Positions 1 through 9,175 of a DNA stretch of 64,000 nt are shown in pieces. The stretch lies in NCBI RefSeq assembly GCF_034933565.1, contig NZ_JAYFNG010000011.1:1-64000 (forward strand), read 5' to 3'. Source of the DNA: Raineyella sp034933565 (GTDB lineage Bacteria > Actinomycetota > Actinomycetes > Propionibacteriales > Propionibacteriaceae). Position 1 is the first letter of the stretch, and each line of letters starts with the position of its first letter. The notes under the pieces were generated by a model, which was not told the origin of the DNA, made no database searches, and saw only the letters and a list, made by a program, of their open reading frames with translations. Both the position numbers and the translations under genes were made by a program.

Positions 1-27
1 GGCCGCCCACAACAGGGGGGGGCGGCC
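1..27 (-). terminator. Possible terminator hairpin at window edge
   Basis: Positions 1-8 (GGCCGCCC) pair perfectly with 20-27 (GGGCGGCC) around an 11-nt loop, just after the end of the leftward operon that finishes at 62. There is no clear U-tract and the window edge hides the context, so this is only a candidate. Confidence 0.3.
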
Positions 28-61
28 TCCGGCGGTTCCGGTGCAGCGTCTCGTGGCCGGC

Positions 62-781
62 TCAGGCGTGCCGGCGCTGCTCCTGCTCGGGAGTCGGGTA
101 GACGAGCGCCTTCATGTCCACGACGGTGGGGTGGTCACCGTCCGACCACAGCTCCTCGGCGGTCGGCAGGGTCGCCCACTCCGACTCGGCGGAGTGGGCC
201 TTCAGTGCGCCGCGGCGCGGCATCGCGAAGACCTCGGCCTCGTCGCCGACGAGCTTGCGCAGCTCCTGCTGCGCCTTCAGCAGCTCGTTGCGCAGGGCCA
301 TCAGATCGACGTCACGCTCGGCGATGTCCTGGACGAGCTCGCCCTTGACCTTGCGCAGGGTGGCGATCTCCGCGCGCAGGGTGCGGATCTCGGTGGTCAG
401 GTCGTCGACCCGGGTGGCGATCGCGTTGTTGCGCGCCTCCAGGGAGTTCACCACGGAGATGTTGGACCGGCGCTCGCGGGACAGCTCGAGGCCCTGGGCG
501 CGGGCGATCTCGAGGTCGCGGCGGGCCGCGGCCCGACGGTCGATGGTGGCCTCGCGCCAGGCGAGGACGACACCGGTGACGGCGGTGGCGATGGCCAGCG
601 CCACGCCGGCACGGACGACCCAGACATCACCGATGGCCAGGGCGGCCGCGAGCACGATGCCCGCGACGAGCACACCGACGGTCACCTTACGTGCGGGGGA
701 AGAAACGGCGCGATGGCCGGAAGCTGCACTACTCACGAGGACGAGACTAGTCGGCCGCGCCAGCACTGTGCCCGCTGACAC
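62..781 (-). CDS. Membrane-anchored coiled-coil protein (DUF6779-like)
   Basis: 239 residues from a GTG start. Two hydrophobic segments lie near residues 34-52 and 55-73, followed by a long charged, heptad-like region (about 75-175) rich in Glu, Arg, Leu and Ala, which looks like a cytoplasmic coiled coil. The C-terminus is acidic and low in hydrophobics. It is the last gene of the leftward dacB-fol block and follows the DUF3180 gene, the same place occupied by Rv3604c next to Rv3605c in Mycobacterium tuberculosis. Membership in that family is inferred from position and architecture rather than from a catalytic motif. No enzymatic residues are visible and the function is unknown. Other GTG codons near the start could also be used. 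Confidence 0.75.
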   Translation of the reverse strand: MSAGTVLARPTSLVLVSSAASGHRAVSSPARKVTVGVLVAGIVLAAALAIGDVWVVRAGVALAIATAVTGVVLAWREATIDRRAAARRDLEIARAQGLELSRERRSNISVVNSLEARNNAIATRVDDLTTEIRTLRAEIATLRKVKGELVQDIAERDVDLMALRNELLKAQQELRKLVGDEAEVFAMPRRGALKAHSAESEWATLPTAEELWSDGDHPTVVDMKALVYPTPEQEQRRHA

Positions 782-864
782 GCGTGTCGCTCAGCGTTAT
801 CCCACCGAGATATGGGCTACAGGGACGCCGCCCGGGCCGGGCGAGCCACCTCCGGCCTGTTGTC

Positions 865-957
865 CGGACCTGCTCGGACCTTGTTCAGGCCCGGTCGGAC
901 CTGCTCGGACCTTGTTCAGGCCCGGTCGGCCCTGCTCGGACCTTGTTCAGGCCTGTT
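865..957. repeat. 31-bp tandem repeat, three copies
   Basis: Three consecutive 31-bp units (865-895, 896-926, 927-957) share the core CTGCTCGGACCTTGTTCAGG. The first two are identical; the third differs in a few bases. The array fills the gap between the coiled-coil gene and the DUF3180 gene, and its right end touches the DUF3180 stop codon (957-959). Confidence 0.85.
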
Positions 958-1517
958 CAGGCCTGCTGGTCATCGCCTCCGGGCGGGGTCGCACCCCCGC
1001 GATCGCCGGGGCCCTTGTCCTGCGGGACGCGGCAGGCCAGTTCCAGCGCATACCCCGCCGCGGACAGCCCGGCGCCGGCCAGCGCCGCAATGCCGGAGTT
1101 CACCACCCGGCCGAGCCCGGCGGCGATCTCCAGTCGGGGCAGGAACGACAGGCCGAACACCAGGTAACCGCCGAACAGGGCGGCCCCCAGCAGCGCCGCC
1201 GACTTGCCCAGGACGAGGGAGTGGAGCCCCCGTTCGGGGGCCACCGGGTGCCGCAGGACGTGGACCGTACGCCACATCCGCCGGGCGACCACGGCCAGCC
1301 CCACCGCGGCGACCGCGAGCAGCGCAGGCGCGGTCCACGGCACGTACAGGGGCGTACGCCCGGTGTGCTCGACCACCGGGCCGAGCAGCCACCCGACCAC
1401 GCCGCCGAGGAGCGCGGCGACCACCAGCATCCGCGGCGGCGTGGGGAGAATGCTCGGCTCGACCGACTCGTCGACGGGCTCCTCCGGCAGGTCCTCGGGC
1501 GGCAGCTCTCGGCTCAT
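957..1517 (-). CDS. DUF3180 family membrane protein
   Basis: 186 residues. About four hydrophobic helices are visible (near residues 28-46, 60-78, 107-125 and 137-157), with an acidic, proline-rich N-terminus and a Gly/Asp-rich tail. Its ATG overlaps the folK stop codon as ATGA, implying translational coupling. A DUF3180 gene directly after folK is a conserved actinobacterial arrangement (Rv3605c in M. tuberculosis). No enzymatic motif is visible; a role linked to folate genes is suggested only by position. The start at 1517 was chosen because of the overlap and because hydrophobic sequence begins shortly after it. Confidence 0.85.
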   Translation of the reverse strand: MSRELPPEDLPEEPVDESVEPSILPTPPRMLVVAALLGGVVGWLLGPVVEHTGRTPLYVPWTAPALLAVAAVGLAVVARRMWRTVHVLRHPVAPERGLHSLVLGKSAALLGAALFGGYLVFGLSFLPRLEIAAGLGRVVNSGIAALAGAGLSAAGYALELACRVPQDKGPGDRGGATPPGGDDQQA

Positions 1518-2062
1518 GCGGCGATGCACTCCTCCAGCCGGCGGATGCCGCCGGTCTCCAGCCCGGCGAGCAGCTCGGCGATCGGGCCGTGCCCCGGGAT
1601 GACGGCGTCGGGCTCGACGTCGGCCCACGGCGCCAGCACGAACGCGCGCTGGTGCGCCCGCGGGTGCGGCACGGTGAGCTCGGGCTCGTCGATGATCCGG
1701 TCGCCGTACACGATGATGTCGACGTCGAGCGTACGCGGCCCCCAGTGCACCTCGCGGGTGCGTCCGGCGGCCTCCTCGATGGCACCGATCCGGGCGAGCA
1801 TCGCCTCGGCGGACTGGGTCGTCTCGGTGACGACCACGGCGTTCAGGAACGCCGGACTGTCGGCCGGGCCGCCGACCGCCGCGGTCTCGTAGACCGGGGA
1901 GACCGCCACGATCCGCAGATCCGGGGTGGCGCGGAGCTGGGCGACGGCCTGGTCGAGCTGGTCGAGGCGGTCGCCGAGGTTGGACCCGAGGGCGAACACG
2001 ACCTTGCGCAGCGGGCGCAGGGACAGTGTGTCGGCGTTGATCCCGAAGGGAGTGGTGGACAT
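1514..2062 (-). CDS. folK: 2-amino-4-hydroxy-6-hydroxymethyldihydropteridine diphosphokinase
   Basis: 182 residues. HPPK transfers pyrophosphate from ATP to 6-hydroxymethyl-dihydropterin, the step before dihydropteroate synthase in folate synthesis. The N-terminal FALGSNLGDR segment and the HPPK signature WGPRTLDVDII (about residues 107-117) are clear, and the length is normal for the family (about 160-180). It lies downstream of folB after a 171-bp gap in which I see no gene. Its stop overlaps the start of the DUF3180 gene. Confidence 0.96.
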   Translation of the reverse strand: MSTTPFGINADTLSLRPLRKVVFALGSNLGDRLDQLDQAVAQLRATPDLRIVAVSPVYETAAVGGPADSPAFLNAVVVTETTQSAEAMLARIGAIEEAAGRTREVHWGPRTLDVDIIVYGDRIIDEPELTVPHPRAHQRAFVLAPWADVEPDAVIPGHGPIAELLAGLETGGIRRLEECIAA

Positions 2063-2233
2063 GTCCGTTCCTCTCGTCGTAGGGGTGGCTCCGCGGAGGG
2101 TCGCGACGCCGGACCGGTCGGTCGACGTCGGAGGGGGCTCCGTGGGGCCGGCACGTCATCGTGCCGGAAGGCTCGGGGTGCGAACCTGCAGTGAACTGCC
2201 GTCCGGGTGGACGGCGGGTCGCACCGCCGCGGG

Positions 2234-2611
2234 TCAGCGGGTGCGGGTGATCGTCACGCTGGTGTCCCCGAAGGGCACCGTGATCGGCGCCTCCGGCTTG
2301 TGGACGGTCACCTCCACCGCATGGACGCGTGGGTGCCCCAGGCACGTACGGGCGATCCGATCGGCGAGTGCCTCGATCAGGTCGAGCGGCTCGCCGGCGA
2401 TGTCGTCGTGGACCTGCCGGGCCACCACACCGTAGTCCACGGTGGTGGTCAGATCGTCGGTGGCTCCCGCCGTCGACAGATCCAGCCCCAACGTTACATC
2501 GACCACGAAGGGCTGCCCCGTGCGCCGCTCCTCGGGGAGCACCCCGTGGTGGCCGGTGGCCCGGATCCCGGTGACGGTGATCCGGTCCAGGTCAGGCGGG
2601 AAAAGTGCCAC
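2234..2611 (-). CDS. folB: Dihydroneopterin aldolase
   Basis: 125 residues. FolB cleaves 7,8-dihydroneopterin to 6-hydroxymethyl-dihydropterin and glycolaldehyde in folate synthesis. The family landmarks are present: an N-terminal ITVTGIRATGHHGVLPEER segment, the TTVDYGVVA segment, the conserved Glu in LIEALADRIA, and the C-terminal VTVHKPEAP motif. The length is normal. It starts 10 bp after the folP stop, so folE-folP-folB form one tightly packed unit. Confidence 0.96.
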   Translation of the reverse strand: MALFPPDLDRITVTGIRATGHHGVLPEERRTGQPFVVDVTLGLDLSTAGATDDLTTTVDYGVVARQVHDDIAGEPLDLIEALADRIARTCLGHPRVHAVEVTVHKPEAPITVPFGDTSVTITRTR

Positions 2612-2621
2612 AGGAGTCTCC

Positions 2622-3527
2622 TCAGGGTTCGTCGGCGCCGGCGAGGAAGGTGTCCACGACCCGGTCGGTCGCGGCGTCGCGAGGACCGTCCCCGCGCAGT
2701 GCGCGGACCACCGCGATCGCGTCGCGCTGGGCCCGGACCTCGTGGGTCCGGACGGCCCAGATGCCCCGTTCGGCCATCCAGCCGGTGACAGCCGCGGTGG
2801 CGAAGTCGCGGTCCTTGGGCGAGTGCTCGGGCCGGGTGCCGGCCACCACCTCCCCGAGGAGCCGCTTGCGGGACACCCCGATCAGCACCGGGTGACCGAG
2901 GGCGCCGAACACATCGACGTGGCGCAGCAGCTCCCAGTCCTGTTCCCGGGTCTTGGCGAAGCCGATGCCCGGGTCGACGATGATGTCGTCGCGGGCGATC
3001 CCGGCGGCCACGGCGAGCTCCACCCGTTCGGCGATCTCGTCGCGGACCTGGCCGACCACGTCGTCGTACGTCGTGCGGCGGTCCATCTCGGTGGAGTGGC
3101 CCCGCCAGTGCATCACCACGTACGCACAGCCGGCGTCGGCGACCGCGGCGTACATCTCCGGGTCGGCCAGGCCGCCGGAGACGTCGTTGATGATCCGGGC
3201 GCCGACGGCGGCGGTCGCCCGGGCCACCGAGGCGCGCATGGTGTCGACCGAGACGATCGCGCCACGCGCGGCGAGCTGCTCGACCACCGGGACGACGCGG
3301 CGCAGTTCCTCGGCCTGCGGGGTCCGGGCGATGCCGGGCCGGGTCGACTCCCCGCCGACGTCGAGCATGTCGGCCCCCTCGTCGAGCAGGCGCAGCCCGT
3401 GCCGCACCGCGCTGTCGGTGCCGAAGTGCTCCCCGCCGTCGGAGAACGAGTCAGGGGTGACGTTGACGATGCCCATCACCTGGGTGCGGGGGGCGAGCGG
3501 GATACTGGTCACGGCGGCCGGGCTCAC
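2622..3527 (-). CDS. folP: Dihydropteroate synthase
   Basis: 301 residues from a GTG at 3527. The enzyme condenses p-aminobenzoate with hydroxymethyl-dihydropterin diphosphate and is the sulfonamide target. Both family signatures are visible: MGIVNVTPDSFSDGG near the N-terminus and DVGGESTRPG shortly after, then the usual INDVSGG, VVMHWRG, DPGIGFAK and GVSRKRLLG blocks. The GTG at 3527 overlaps the folE stop as GTGA, which decides the start; a second GTG at 3512 is the alternative. It lies in the folE-folP-folB-folK order typical of actinobacteria. Confidence 0.95.
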   Translation of the reverse strand: MSPAAVTSIPLAPRTQVMGIVNVTPDSFSDGGEHFGTDSAVRHGLRLLDEGADMLDVGGESTRPGIARTPQAEELRRVVPVVEQLAARGAIVSVDTMRASVARATAAVGARIINDVSGGLADPEMYAAVADAGCAYVVMHWRGHSTEMDRRTTYDDVVGQVRDEIAERVELAVAAGIARDDIIVDPGIGFAKTREQDWELLRHVDVFGALGHPVLIGVSRKRLLGEVVAGTRPEHSPKDRDFATAAVTGWMAERGIWAVRTHEVRAQRDAIAVVRALRGDGPRDAATDRVVDTFLAGADEP

Positions 3528-4162
3528 CGCCCCATGATGAGGCCCATGGCCTCGGCCCGGGTCGCCGGGTTGCGGAGGATGCCGCGGACCGCGGAGGTGA
3601 CCGTCCGGGCCCCCGGCTTGTGCACCCCGCGCATCGTCATGCAGAGGTGCTCGCAGTCGATCACCACGATGACGCCGCGAGGGTGCAGGTGCGTCACCAG
3701 GGCCTCGGCGACCTGGGTGGTCAGTCGTTCCTGGACCTGGGGACGGCGGGCGTAGACGTCGACCAGCCGGGCCAGCTTGGACAGACCGGTCACCTGGCCG
3801 TCGGAGCCGGGGATGTAGCCGACGTGGGCGACCCCGGTGAACGGCACGAGGTGGTGCTCGCACATCGACCAGACCTCGATGTCCTTGACCAGGACCAGTT
3901 CGCCGTGGTTGATGTCGAAGGTCGTCGACAGCACCTCGCCGCCGGACCGGCGCATGCCCGCGAACACTTCGCCGTACATCCGGGCGACCCGTTCAGGGGT
4001 CTCGAGCAGACCCTCGCGATCAGGGTCCTCACCGATACCGATCAGGATCTCGCGGACGGCAGCGGCGATCCGCTCGTGGTCGAAGTCGCGCTGCGCGCTG
4101 CCCCAGGTCTCCGGGTTCGCGGTGGTGTCACGGTCAGCCACGCGAGCCACCCCACCGGTCAT
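3524..4162 (-). CDS. folE: GTP cyclohydrolase I
   Basis: 212 residues. The enzyme converts GTP to dihydroneopterin triphosphate, the first step of folate synthesis. Zinc-site residues are visible in WSMCEHHLVPF and in the DCEHLCMTMRGV block, and the SKLARLVDVYARRPQVQERLT region is conserved. The length is normal for a bacterial type IA enzyme. The ATG at 4162 overlaps the 3-prime end of ftsH by 29 bp; in-frame GTG codons at 4150 and 4141 are possible shorter starts. Confidence 0.96.
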   Translation of the reverse strand: MTGGVARVADRDTTANPETWGSAQRDFDHERIAAAVREILIGIGEDPDREGLLETPERVARMYGEVFAGMRRSGGEVLSTTFDINHGELVLVKDIEVWSMCEHHLVPFTGVAHVGYIPGSDGQVTGLSKLARLVDVYARRPQVQERLTTQVAEALVTHLHPRGVIVVIDCEHLCMTMRGVHKPGARTVTSAVRGILRNPATRAEAMGLIMGR

Positions 4163-6347
4163 CGGAGTCCTGCGGGCCGTTCTGCGGGCCGCTCTGGGAT
4201 CCGTTCGGCGAGGTGCCGTCGGCGGTGTGCTCCCGGCCGTCCCAGGGGCCGGGCCGGGCGCCGGGCGCCGGCGGCTGCCAGGGACCGGTGGACGGGCCCT
4301 GCTGGGCCGGTGCGCCGGGGGCCGGCGGCGGTGCCATCGGCGGCATCGGCGCGGGCCAGTTCGGGTCCACCGGGGCCGAGGTGACCGGGGTCTGCCCGGG
4401 GCTGCCGACCGGCAGCGGCACCGGGGCGGGGGCCGGTGTCAGCGGCTTCTGCGGCGGGGTGATCGGCGGGATCATCGACGGGCGACGGTCGGCGGAGCCG
4501 GTCCAGGCGCCGCGCTCGGGGTGGCGCTTCAGCGGCTCGAAGATCTTCTCCACCTCGTCGCGGCCCAGGGTCTCCTTCTCGAACAGCTGGCGCACCAGCT
4601 CGTCGAGCACCGCCCGGTTCTCCTCCAGGCAGTCGAACGCCTCCTGATGGGCACTGCCGACCAGCCTGGCCACCTCCTCGTCGACGACGCCGGCCACGGA
4701 CTCGGAGTAGTCGCGCTGGGAGCCGAAGTCACGGCCGAGGAACGGCTCGGCGTCACCGTTGCCGAGCTTCACGGCGCCGATCCGCTCGGACATGCCGTAC
4801 TCGGTGACCATCGCCCGGGCCGTCTTGGTGGCCTTGTCGATGTCGTTCGAGGCGCCGGTCGACGGGTCGTGGAAGACCAGTTCCTCGGCCGCCCGGCCAC
4901 CGAGCATGTACGCGAGCTGGTCGAGCAGCTGGCCGCGGGTCTGGGAGTACTTGTCCGCGTCGGGCATCACCATCGTGTAGCCGAGGGCGCGGCCACGCGG
5001 CAGGATGGTCACCTTCTGCACCGGGTCGGTGCCGGGCATCGCCGCGGCGACCAGGGCGTGGCCGCCCTCGTGGTAGGCGGTGACGAGCCGCTCGTGCTCG
5101 TTCATCAGCCGGGTGCGCTTCTGCGGGCCGGCGATGACCCGGTCGATCGCCTCGTCCAGCGCCGCGTTGGTGATCACCGGGGCGTTGTTACGGGCGGTCA
5201 GCAGGGCCGCCTCGTTCAGCACGTTGGCCAGGTCCGCGCCGGTGAAGCCGGGCGTACGCTTCGCGACGGTGGACAGATTGACGTCCGGGGCCATCGGCTT
5301 GCCGGCCGCGTGCACCTGGAGGATCTTCTCCCGGCCCTTCATATCCGGCGCCTCGACCGGGATCTGCCGGTCGAACCGACCCGGGCGCAGCAGCGCGGGG
5401 TCGAGCACGTCGGGGCGGTTGGTGGCGGCGATCAGGATGACCTCGCCGTGCACGTCGAAGCCGTCCATCTCGACCAACAGCTGGTTGAGGGTCTGCTCGC
5501 GCTCGTCGTGACCGCCGCCCATGCCGGCACCGCGGTGCCGGCCGACAGCGTCGATCTCGTCGATGAAGATGATGGCCGGGCGGTTCTCCTTGGCCTGCTC
5601 GAACAGGTCGCGGACCCGGGAGGCACCGACGCCGACGAACATCTCGACGAAGTCGGAGCCGGAGATCGAGAAGAACGGCACGCCGGCCTCGCCGGCGACC
5701 GCGCGGGCCAGCAGCGTCTTGCCGGTGCCGGGCGGGCCGTAGAGCAGCACACCCTTGGGGATCTTGGCGCCGACCCGCTGGAACTTGGCCGGCTCGGCGA
5801 GGAACTCCTTGATCTCCTGCAGCTCCTCGATCGCCTCCTCGCAGCCGGCGACGTCGGCGAAGGTCGTCTTCGGGGTGTCCTTGTTGGCCACCTTGGCCCG
5901 GGACTTGCCGAATTTCATCACCTGCGAGCCGCCGCCCTGCATGGCGTTCAGCATGAAGAAGAACAGGGCGCCGAGCAGCAGGAACGGCACGAGGGTCGTC
6001 AGCAGCCCGGCCCAGAAGCTGGGCTTGGCGCTGGTGGCGTTCCACGTCCGCAGCGTGCCCTGGCTGACCCGTTCATTGAGCCGGGCGATGATCAGGTCGT
6101 CCTGGTTGCCGGCCCAGTAGGTGCTGTACTTGGTCTTCTGTGCGTCGGCCATCGTGACGAGCACCCGTTGTTCACCGGTCTGCAGGACGACGTTGTCGAT
6201 CTTGTCGTTCCCGTCGAGGATCTGGACGACCTGGGAGGTGTCCTTCGGCTGGTAACCGGACGAGTTCCCGGCGAACTGGCTCATCGCCACCAGCGCGACG
6301 AGCACGATGACGACCCAGATCAGAGGACCGCGGAAGATTCGCTGCAC
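4134..6347 (-). CDS. ftsH: ATP-dependent zinc metalloprotease FtsH
   Basis: 737 residues. FtsH is a membrane AAA+ protease that degrades misfolded and regulatory proteins. Transmembrane helices lie near residues 8-24 and 112-134, flanking an extracytoplasmic domain. Walker A is GPPGTGKT (204-211), Walker B is IIFIDEID (about 259-266), and the zinc site is HEGGH (426-430). The usual second residue after HE is Ala, so Gly here is a mild variant. The last 100 residues or so are a Pro/Gly/Gln-rich low-complexity tail, as in several actinobacterial FtsH proteins. The 182-bp gap up to hpt holds no gene and should carry the ftsH promoter. Confidence 0.97.
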   Translation of the reverse strand: MQRIFRGPLIWVVIVLVALVAMSQFAGNSSGYQPKDTSQVVQILDGNDKIDNVVLQTGEQRVLVTMADAQKTKYSTYWAGNQDDLIIARLNERVSQGTLRTWNATSAKPSFWAGLLTTLVPFLLLGALFFFMLNAMQGGGSQVMKFGKSRAKVANKDTPKTTFADVAGCEEAIEELQEIKEFLAEPAKFQRVGAKIPKGVLLYGPPGTGKTLLARAVAGEAGVPFFSISGSDFVEMFVGVGASRVRDLFEQAKENRPAIIFIDEIDAVGRHRGAGMGGGHDEREQTLNQLLVEMDGFDVHGEVILIAATNRPDVLDPALLRPGRFDRQIPVEAPDMKGREKILQVHAAGKPMAPDVNLSTVAKRTPGFTGADLANVLNEAALLTARNNAPVITNAALDEAIDRVIAGPQKRTRLMNEHERLVTAYHEGGHALVAAAMPGTDPVQKVTILPRGRALGYTMVMPDADKYSQTRGQLLDQLAYMLGGRAAEELVFHDPSTGASNDIDKATKTARAMVTEYGMSERIGAVKLGNGDAEPFLGRDFGSQRDYSESVAGVVDEEVARLVGSAHQEAFDCLEENRAVLDELVRQLFEKETLGRDEVEKIFEPLKRHPERGAWTGSADRRPSMIPPITPPQKPLTPAPAPVPLPVGSPGQTPVTSAPVDPNWPAPMPPMAPPPAPGAPAQQGPSTGPWQPPAPGARPGPWDGREHTADGTSPNGSQSGPQNGPQDSDDRWGGSRG

Positions 6348-6529
6348 AGTTGTTTCCTGACTCAGGCTTGGACGAGCATGTTGACTCTACCTTGCACGCC
6401 CAACATCCCACAGGTTCCGGACCACCGGCACCGCCGCCGCCCCGGCGGACGCCCACCCACAGGGGCCCTCCGGTAGGAGCCCACCGACCGGTCCGGGCCG
6501 ACGGGGGCCGGCCGACGGGCCCGGCCGGG

Positions 6530-7081
6530 TCAGCTGTAGACGCGCGGGTCGAGGATCGCCAGACCGTCGTAGTTGCGGTACTTGCCGTCGAAGTCGAGGC
6601 CGTAGCCGACGACGAACTCCGCGGGGATGTCGTACCCGACGTACTTGCAGTCGATGTCGGCCTGCATCGCGTCCGGCTTGCGGAACATCGCCGCCACCTC
6701 GAGGCTGGCCGGCTTGCGGGAGGCGAGGTTGGACAGCAGCCAGCTCAGCGTCAGGCCGGTGTCGATGATGTCCTCGACGACCAGGACGTGCCGGTCGTGG
6801 ATGTCGACGGAGAGGTCCTTGAGGAACCGGACGACGCCGGAGGACTTCGTCCCCGACCCGTACGAGGAGACGGCCATCCAGTCCATCTCGCAGTGGCTCT
6901 GCATGGCCCGGCACAGGTCGGCCATCACCATCACGGCGCCGTTGAGCACGCCGACCAGCAGGACGTCCCGGCCGCCGTAGTCGCGGTCGATCTCCGCGGC
7001 CAGCTCCGCCACCCGGGACCGGATCTGCTCGGGGGTGTAGAGAACGGTGGTCAGGTCACCTGCGATCGCGTCAGCATCCAC
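6530..7081 (-). CDS. hpt: Hypoxanthine phosphoribosyltransferase
   Basis: 183 residues. It salvages hypoxanthine and guanine by transfer of phosphoribose from PRPP. The PRPP-binding signature VLVVEDIIDTGLTL (about residues 99-112) and the flexible-loop SSYGSGTKSSG segment are clear. The length is typical. It lies 11 bp after tilS; the tilS-hpt pair upstream of ftsH is one of the best-conserved bacterial gene neighbourhoods. Confidence 0.96.
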   Translation of the reverse strand: MDADAIAGDLTTVLYTPEQIRSRVAELAAEIDRDYGGRDVLLVGVLNGAVMVMADLCRAMQSHCEMDWMAVSSYGSGTKSSGVVRFLKDLSVDIHDRHVLVVEDIIDTGLTLSWLLSNLASRKPASLEVAAMFRKPDAMQADIDCKYVGYDIPAEFVVGYGLDFDGKYRNYDGLAILDPRVYS

Positions 7082-7092
7082 GTGTCACAGCT

Positions 7093-8220
7093 TCACACAC
7101 CTGACGCCGCGCCGTCACCCGGGGGCACCTGACGGCCCGCCCGCCGGTCGCATCCGGTCGCGTCCCCGGGCAGGTCCCGGACGGCCTCCCCGGTCGCCGC
7201 CTCGGCCCCGGCGACGACGACGCGGCCGTCCCGGCGGACGACCCGCAGGCCCGGCACGTCGATGCCCTTCTGCCCGTTCCAATGGGTGACGAGCCGGCAG
7301 ACCGCCTCGACGTGCACCGCCCCCGGTTCGCGGGCCCCGGCCCGGACCAGCCAGCGGCGGACCACCCGGGTGCGCAGCGCCTCGGGCAGGAAGGCGAGCT
7401 CGGCGCAGTCGAGGTCGTCGGGCGGGCGGACGGCGTCCTCCTCGGCCGCCTCGGCGAGCGCGTCGAGGAAGTCGGCATCGGTGCGGGCCAGCGCCGCGGT
7501 GCGGGCCAGCGCCGCGGTCACGCTGCCGGTGCCGCCGAACGCGTCCTCCAGCGCCGGCAACACCCGGTGCCGCACCCGCACCCGGGCGTACCGGTCGTCG
7601 GCGTTGAACGGGTCCTCCCACCAGGTCAGGTCGTTCTCCCGGCAGCACTCCCGCAGTGTCGACCGGGTCAGCTCCAGCAGGGGGCGTACGTACGGCCCCC
7701 GGCGGGGCGCGATGCCGGCCAGCGACCGCACCCCGGACCCGCGGACCAGGCCGAGCAGCACGGTCTCCGCCTGGTCGTCACGGGTATGCCCGAGCAGCAC
7801 CTCGGACCCGGCCGCCGGCCCGCCGATCGCACCGAGGGCCTGCTCGTACGCCGTGTACCGCGCGGAGCGGGCGGCGCCCTCCAGCCCGCGGGTGGCGATC
7901 GCCGCCGGCTCGACGACGACCCGCCGGACCTGGACCGCCTGCGGCCGGTAGCCGATCCCGATCAGCCGGTCGCGCACCGTCGCGGCCACCTCCGCCGACC
8001 CATGCTGCAGGCCGTGGTCGACAACCACGGCACCGAGCCGATCGGCAGCGCCGGCCCGGTCGCAGGCCAGGCGGGCGCCGACGGCCAGGGCGAGCGAGTC
8101 CGAGCCGCCCGAGCAGCCGACCAGCCAGCTGCCGGCCGGGTCGCGGGCCGGGTCCCGCCAGGCGTCGGCCACGGCCCGGACCACAGCGAGGGTCGCGGGC
8201 CCGAGGGCGCGCCGGGCCAT
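7093..8220 (-). CDS. tilS: tRNA(Ile)-lysidine synthase
   Basis: 375 residues. TilS converts C34 of the tRNA-Ile CAU anticodon to lysidine so that it reads AUA. The N-type ATP pyrophosphatase loop SGGSDS is at residues 37-42, followed by the VVVDHGLQ and LLGHTRDDQAETVL blocks expected for the catalytic domain and a shorter C-terminal region. The start codon overlaps the stop of the upstream metalloprotease-like gene as TGATG. The tail after about residue 340 is poorly conserved-looking and rich in Gly, Asp and Arg. Confidence 0.94.
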   Translation of the reverse strand: MARRALGPATLAVVRAVADAWRDPARDPAGSWLVGCSGGSDSLALAVGARLACDRAGAADRLGAVVVDHGLQHGSAEVAATVRDRLIGIGYRPQAVQVRRVVVEPAAIATRGLEGAARSARYTAYEQALGAIGGPAAGSEVLLGHTRDDQAETVLLGLVRGSGVRSLAGIAPRRGPYVRPLLELTRSTLRECCRENDLTWWEDPFNADDRYARVRVRHRVLPALEDAFGGTGSVTAALARTAALARTDADFLDALAEAAEEDAVRPPDDLDCAELAFLPEALRTRVVRRWLVRAGAREPGAVHVEAVCRLVTHWNGQKGIDVPGLRVVRRDGRVVVAGAEAATGEAVRDLPGDATGCDRRAGRQVPPGDGAASGV

Positions 8221-9149
8221 CAGGGCCGCACCCGCCTGATCCAGCTGTCCGGGTCGCGGACCTCGGCCAGGCTCGGCAGCAGGTCCGGGGAGTCGAACAC
8301 CCGGTTGAACGCCTCGACTCCGGCCAGCCGCTGCACCGAGCGGCAGAACACCGCCCCTTCGCGGTACTGGGCGAGCTTCTTCTCCATCCCGAGCAGTCGC
8401 CCGAGGATCCGGGCCAGGCCGGGGCGGCCCTCACGGCGCTTGTCGAAGCGGGCCCGGATGGTCGGCAGGGTCCCGATCACCTGCGGGCCGACCTGGTCCA
8501 TCACCACGTCGGCGTGGCCCTCGACCACGCTCATCAGCGCGGTGATGGCGTCGGTGGCGTGATCCGACGCGGCCGGCCCGGCGCTCACCGCGACCCGGAC
8601 CAGCTCGGCCAGCCGGTCCGCCAGCCACGGGGCACGGCCGTACTGCACCCGGTGGGTCTCCTCGTGCAGGCAGACCCACAGCCGGAAGTCGGCGCCGTCC
8701 AGTCCGAGCTTGCCCGTGATGGCGTGGATGTTCGGGGCGACGAGCAGCAGCCGGCCCCGGTCCACGGCCGGATCCGCAAGGCCGTGGAACACGTCGAACT
8801 GGCCCAGCACCCGCGGCGACAGCACGGACAGGACGGCACCCGCCATCACCCCGGCCGATGCCTCCCGGATCCGGGCCGACCCGGCCTGGTCCGGGCCGTC
8901 GAAGACCTCGGCGAAGCCGGCCAGGTTGGCCCGGATCCACGAGCCGCGGTCGATGACGTACGTCCGGCGCGACCCGGGTGGGTCCATCCGGGTGATCTCC
9001 CGGACGTACGCCTGGGCCCGGACCGAGGCGTCGCGCAGGTCCGCGACCACCGCGGCCGCCTCCGCGGGACCCGGGACGGGACCGGCGGGGGTGAGCCGGG
9101 CGGCGGTCGCGGCGGCGGTGGCCCAGTCGACCCGCGGCAGAGAACTCAT
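8220..9149 (-). CDS. Zinc-dependent metalloprotease-like protein (DUF2342 family)
   Basis: 309 residues. A HExxH motif (HEETH, residues 162-166) followed by an EGHAD segment near residue 213 gives the classic pattern of a zinc site with a downstream third ligand. The family is known from actinobacteria as DUF2342 and has been called an F420-biosynthesis-associated protein or putative hydrolase; the true substrate is not established. The gene sits between dacB and tilS, exactly where Rv3626c lies in M. tuberculosis, and overlaps tilS by one base. There is no signal peptide, so it is probably cytoplasmic. Confidence 0.88.
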   Translation of the reverse strand: MSSLPRVDWATAAATAARLTPAGPVPGPAEAAAVVADLRDASVRAQAYVREITRMDPPGSRRTYVIDRGSWIRANLAGFAEVFDGPDQAGSARIREASAGVMAGAVLSVLSPRVLGQFDVFHGLADPAVDRGRLLLVAPNIHAITGKLGLDGADFRLWVCLHEETHRVQYGRAPWLADRLAELVRVAVSAGPAASDHATDAITALMSVVEGHADVVMDQVGPQVIGTLPTIRARFDKRREGRPGLARILGRLLGMEKKLAQYREGAVFCRSVQRLAGVEAFNRVFDSPDLLPSLAEVRDPDSWIRRVRP

Positions 9150-9175
9150 GCTGCGAGGCTAGCCCGTGCCCGACG

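Noticed and set aside
3837..6476. An 879-residue open frame opposite ftsH
   Set aside because: Antisense shadow of ftsH and folE. Its composition is skewed and it would overlap two certain genes.
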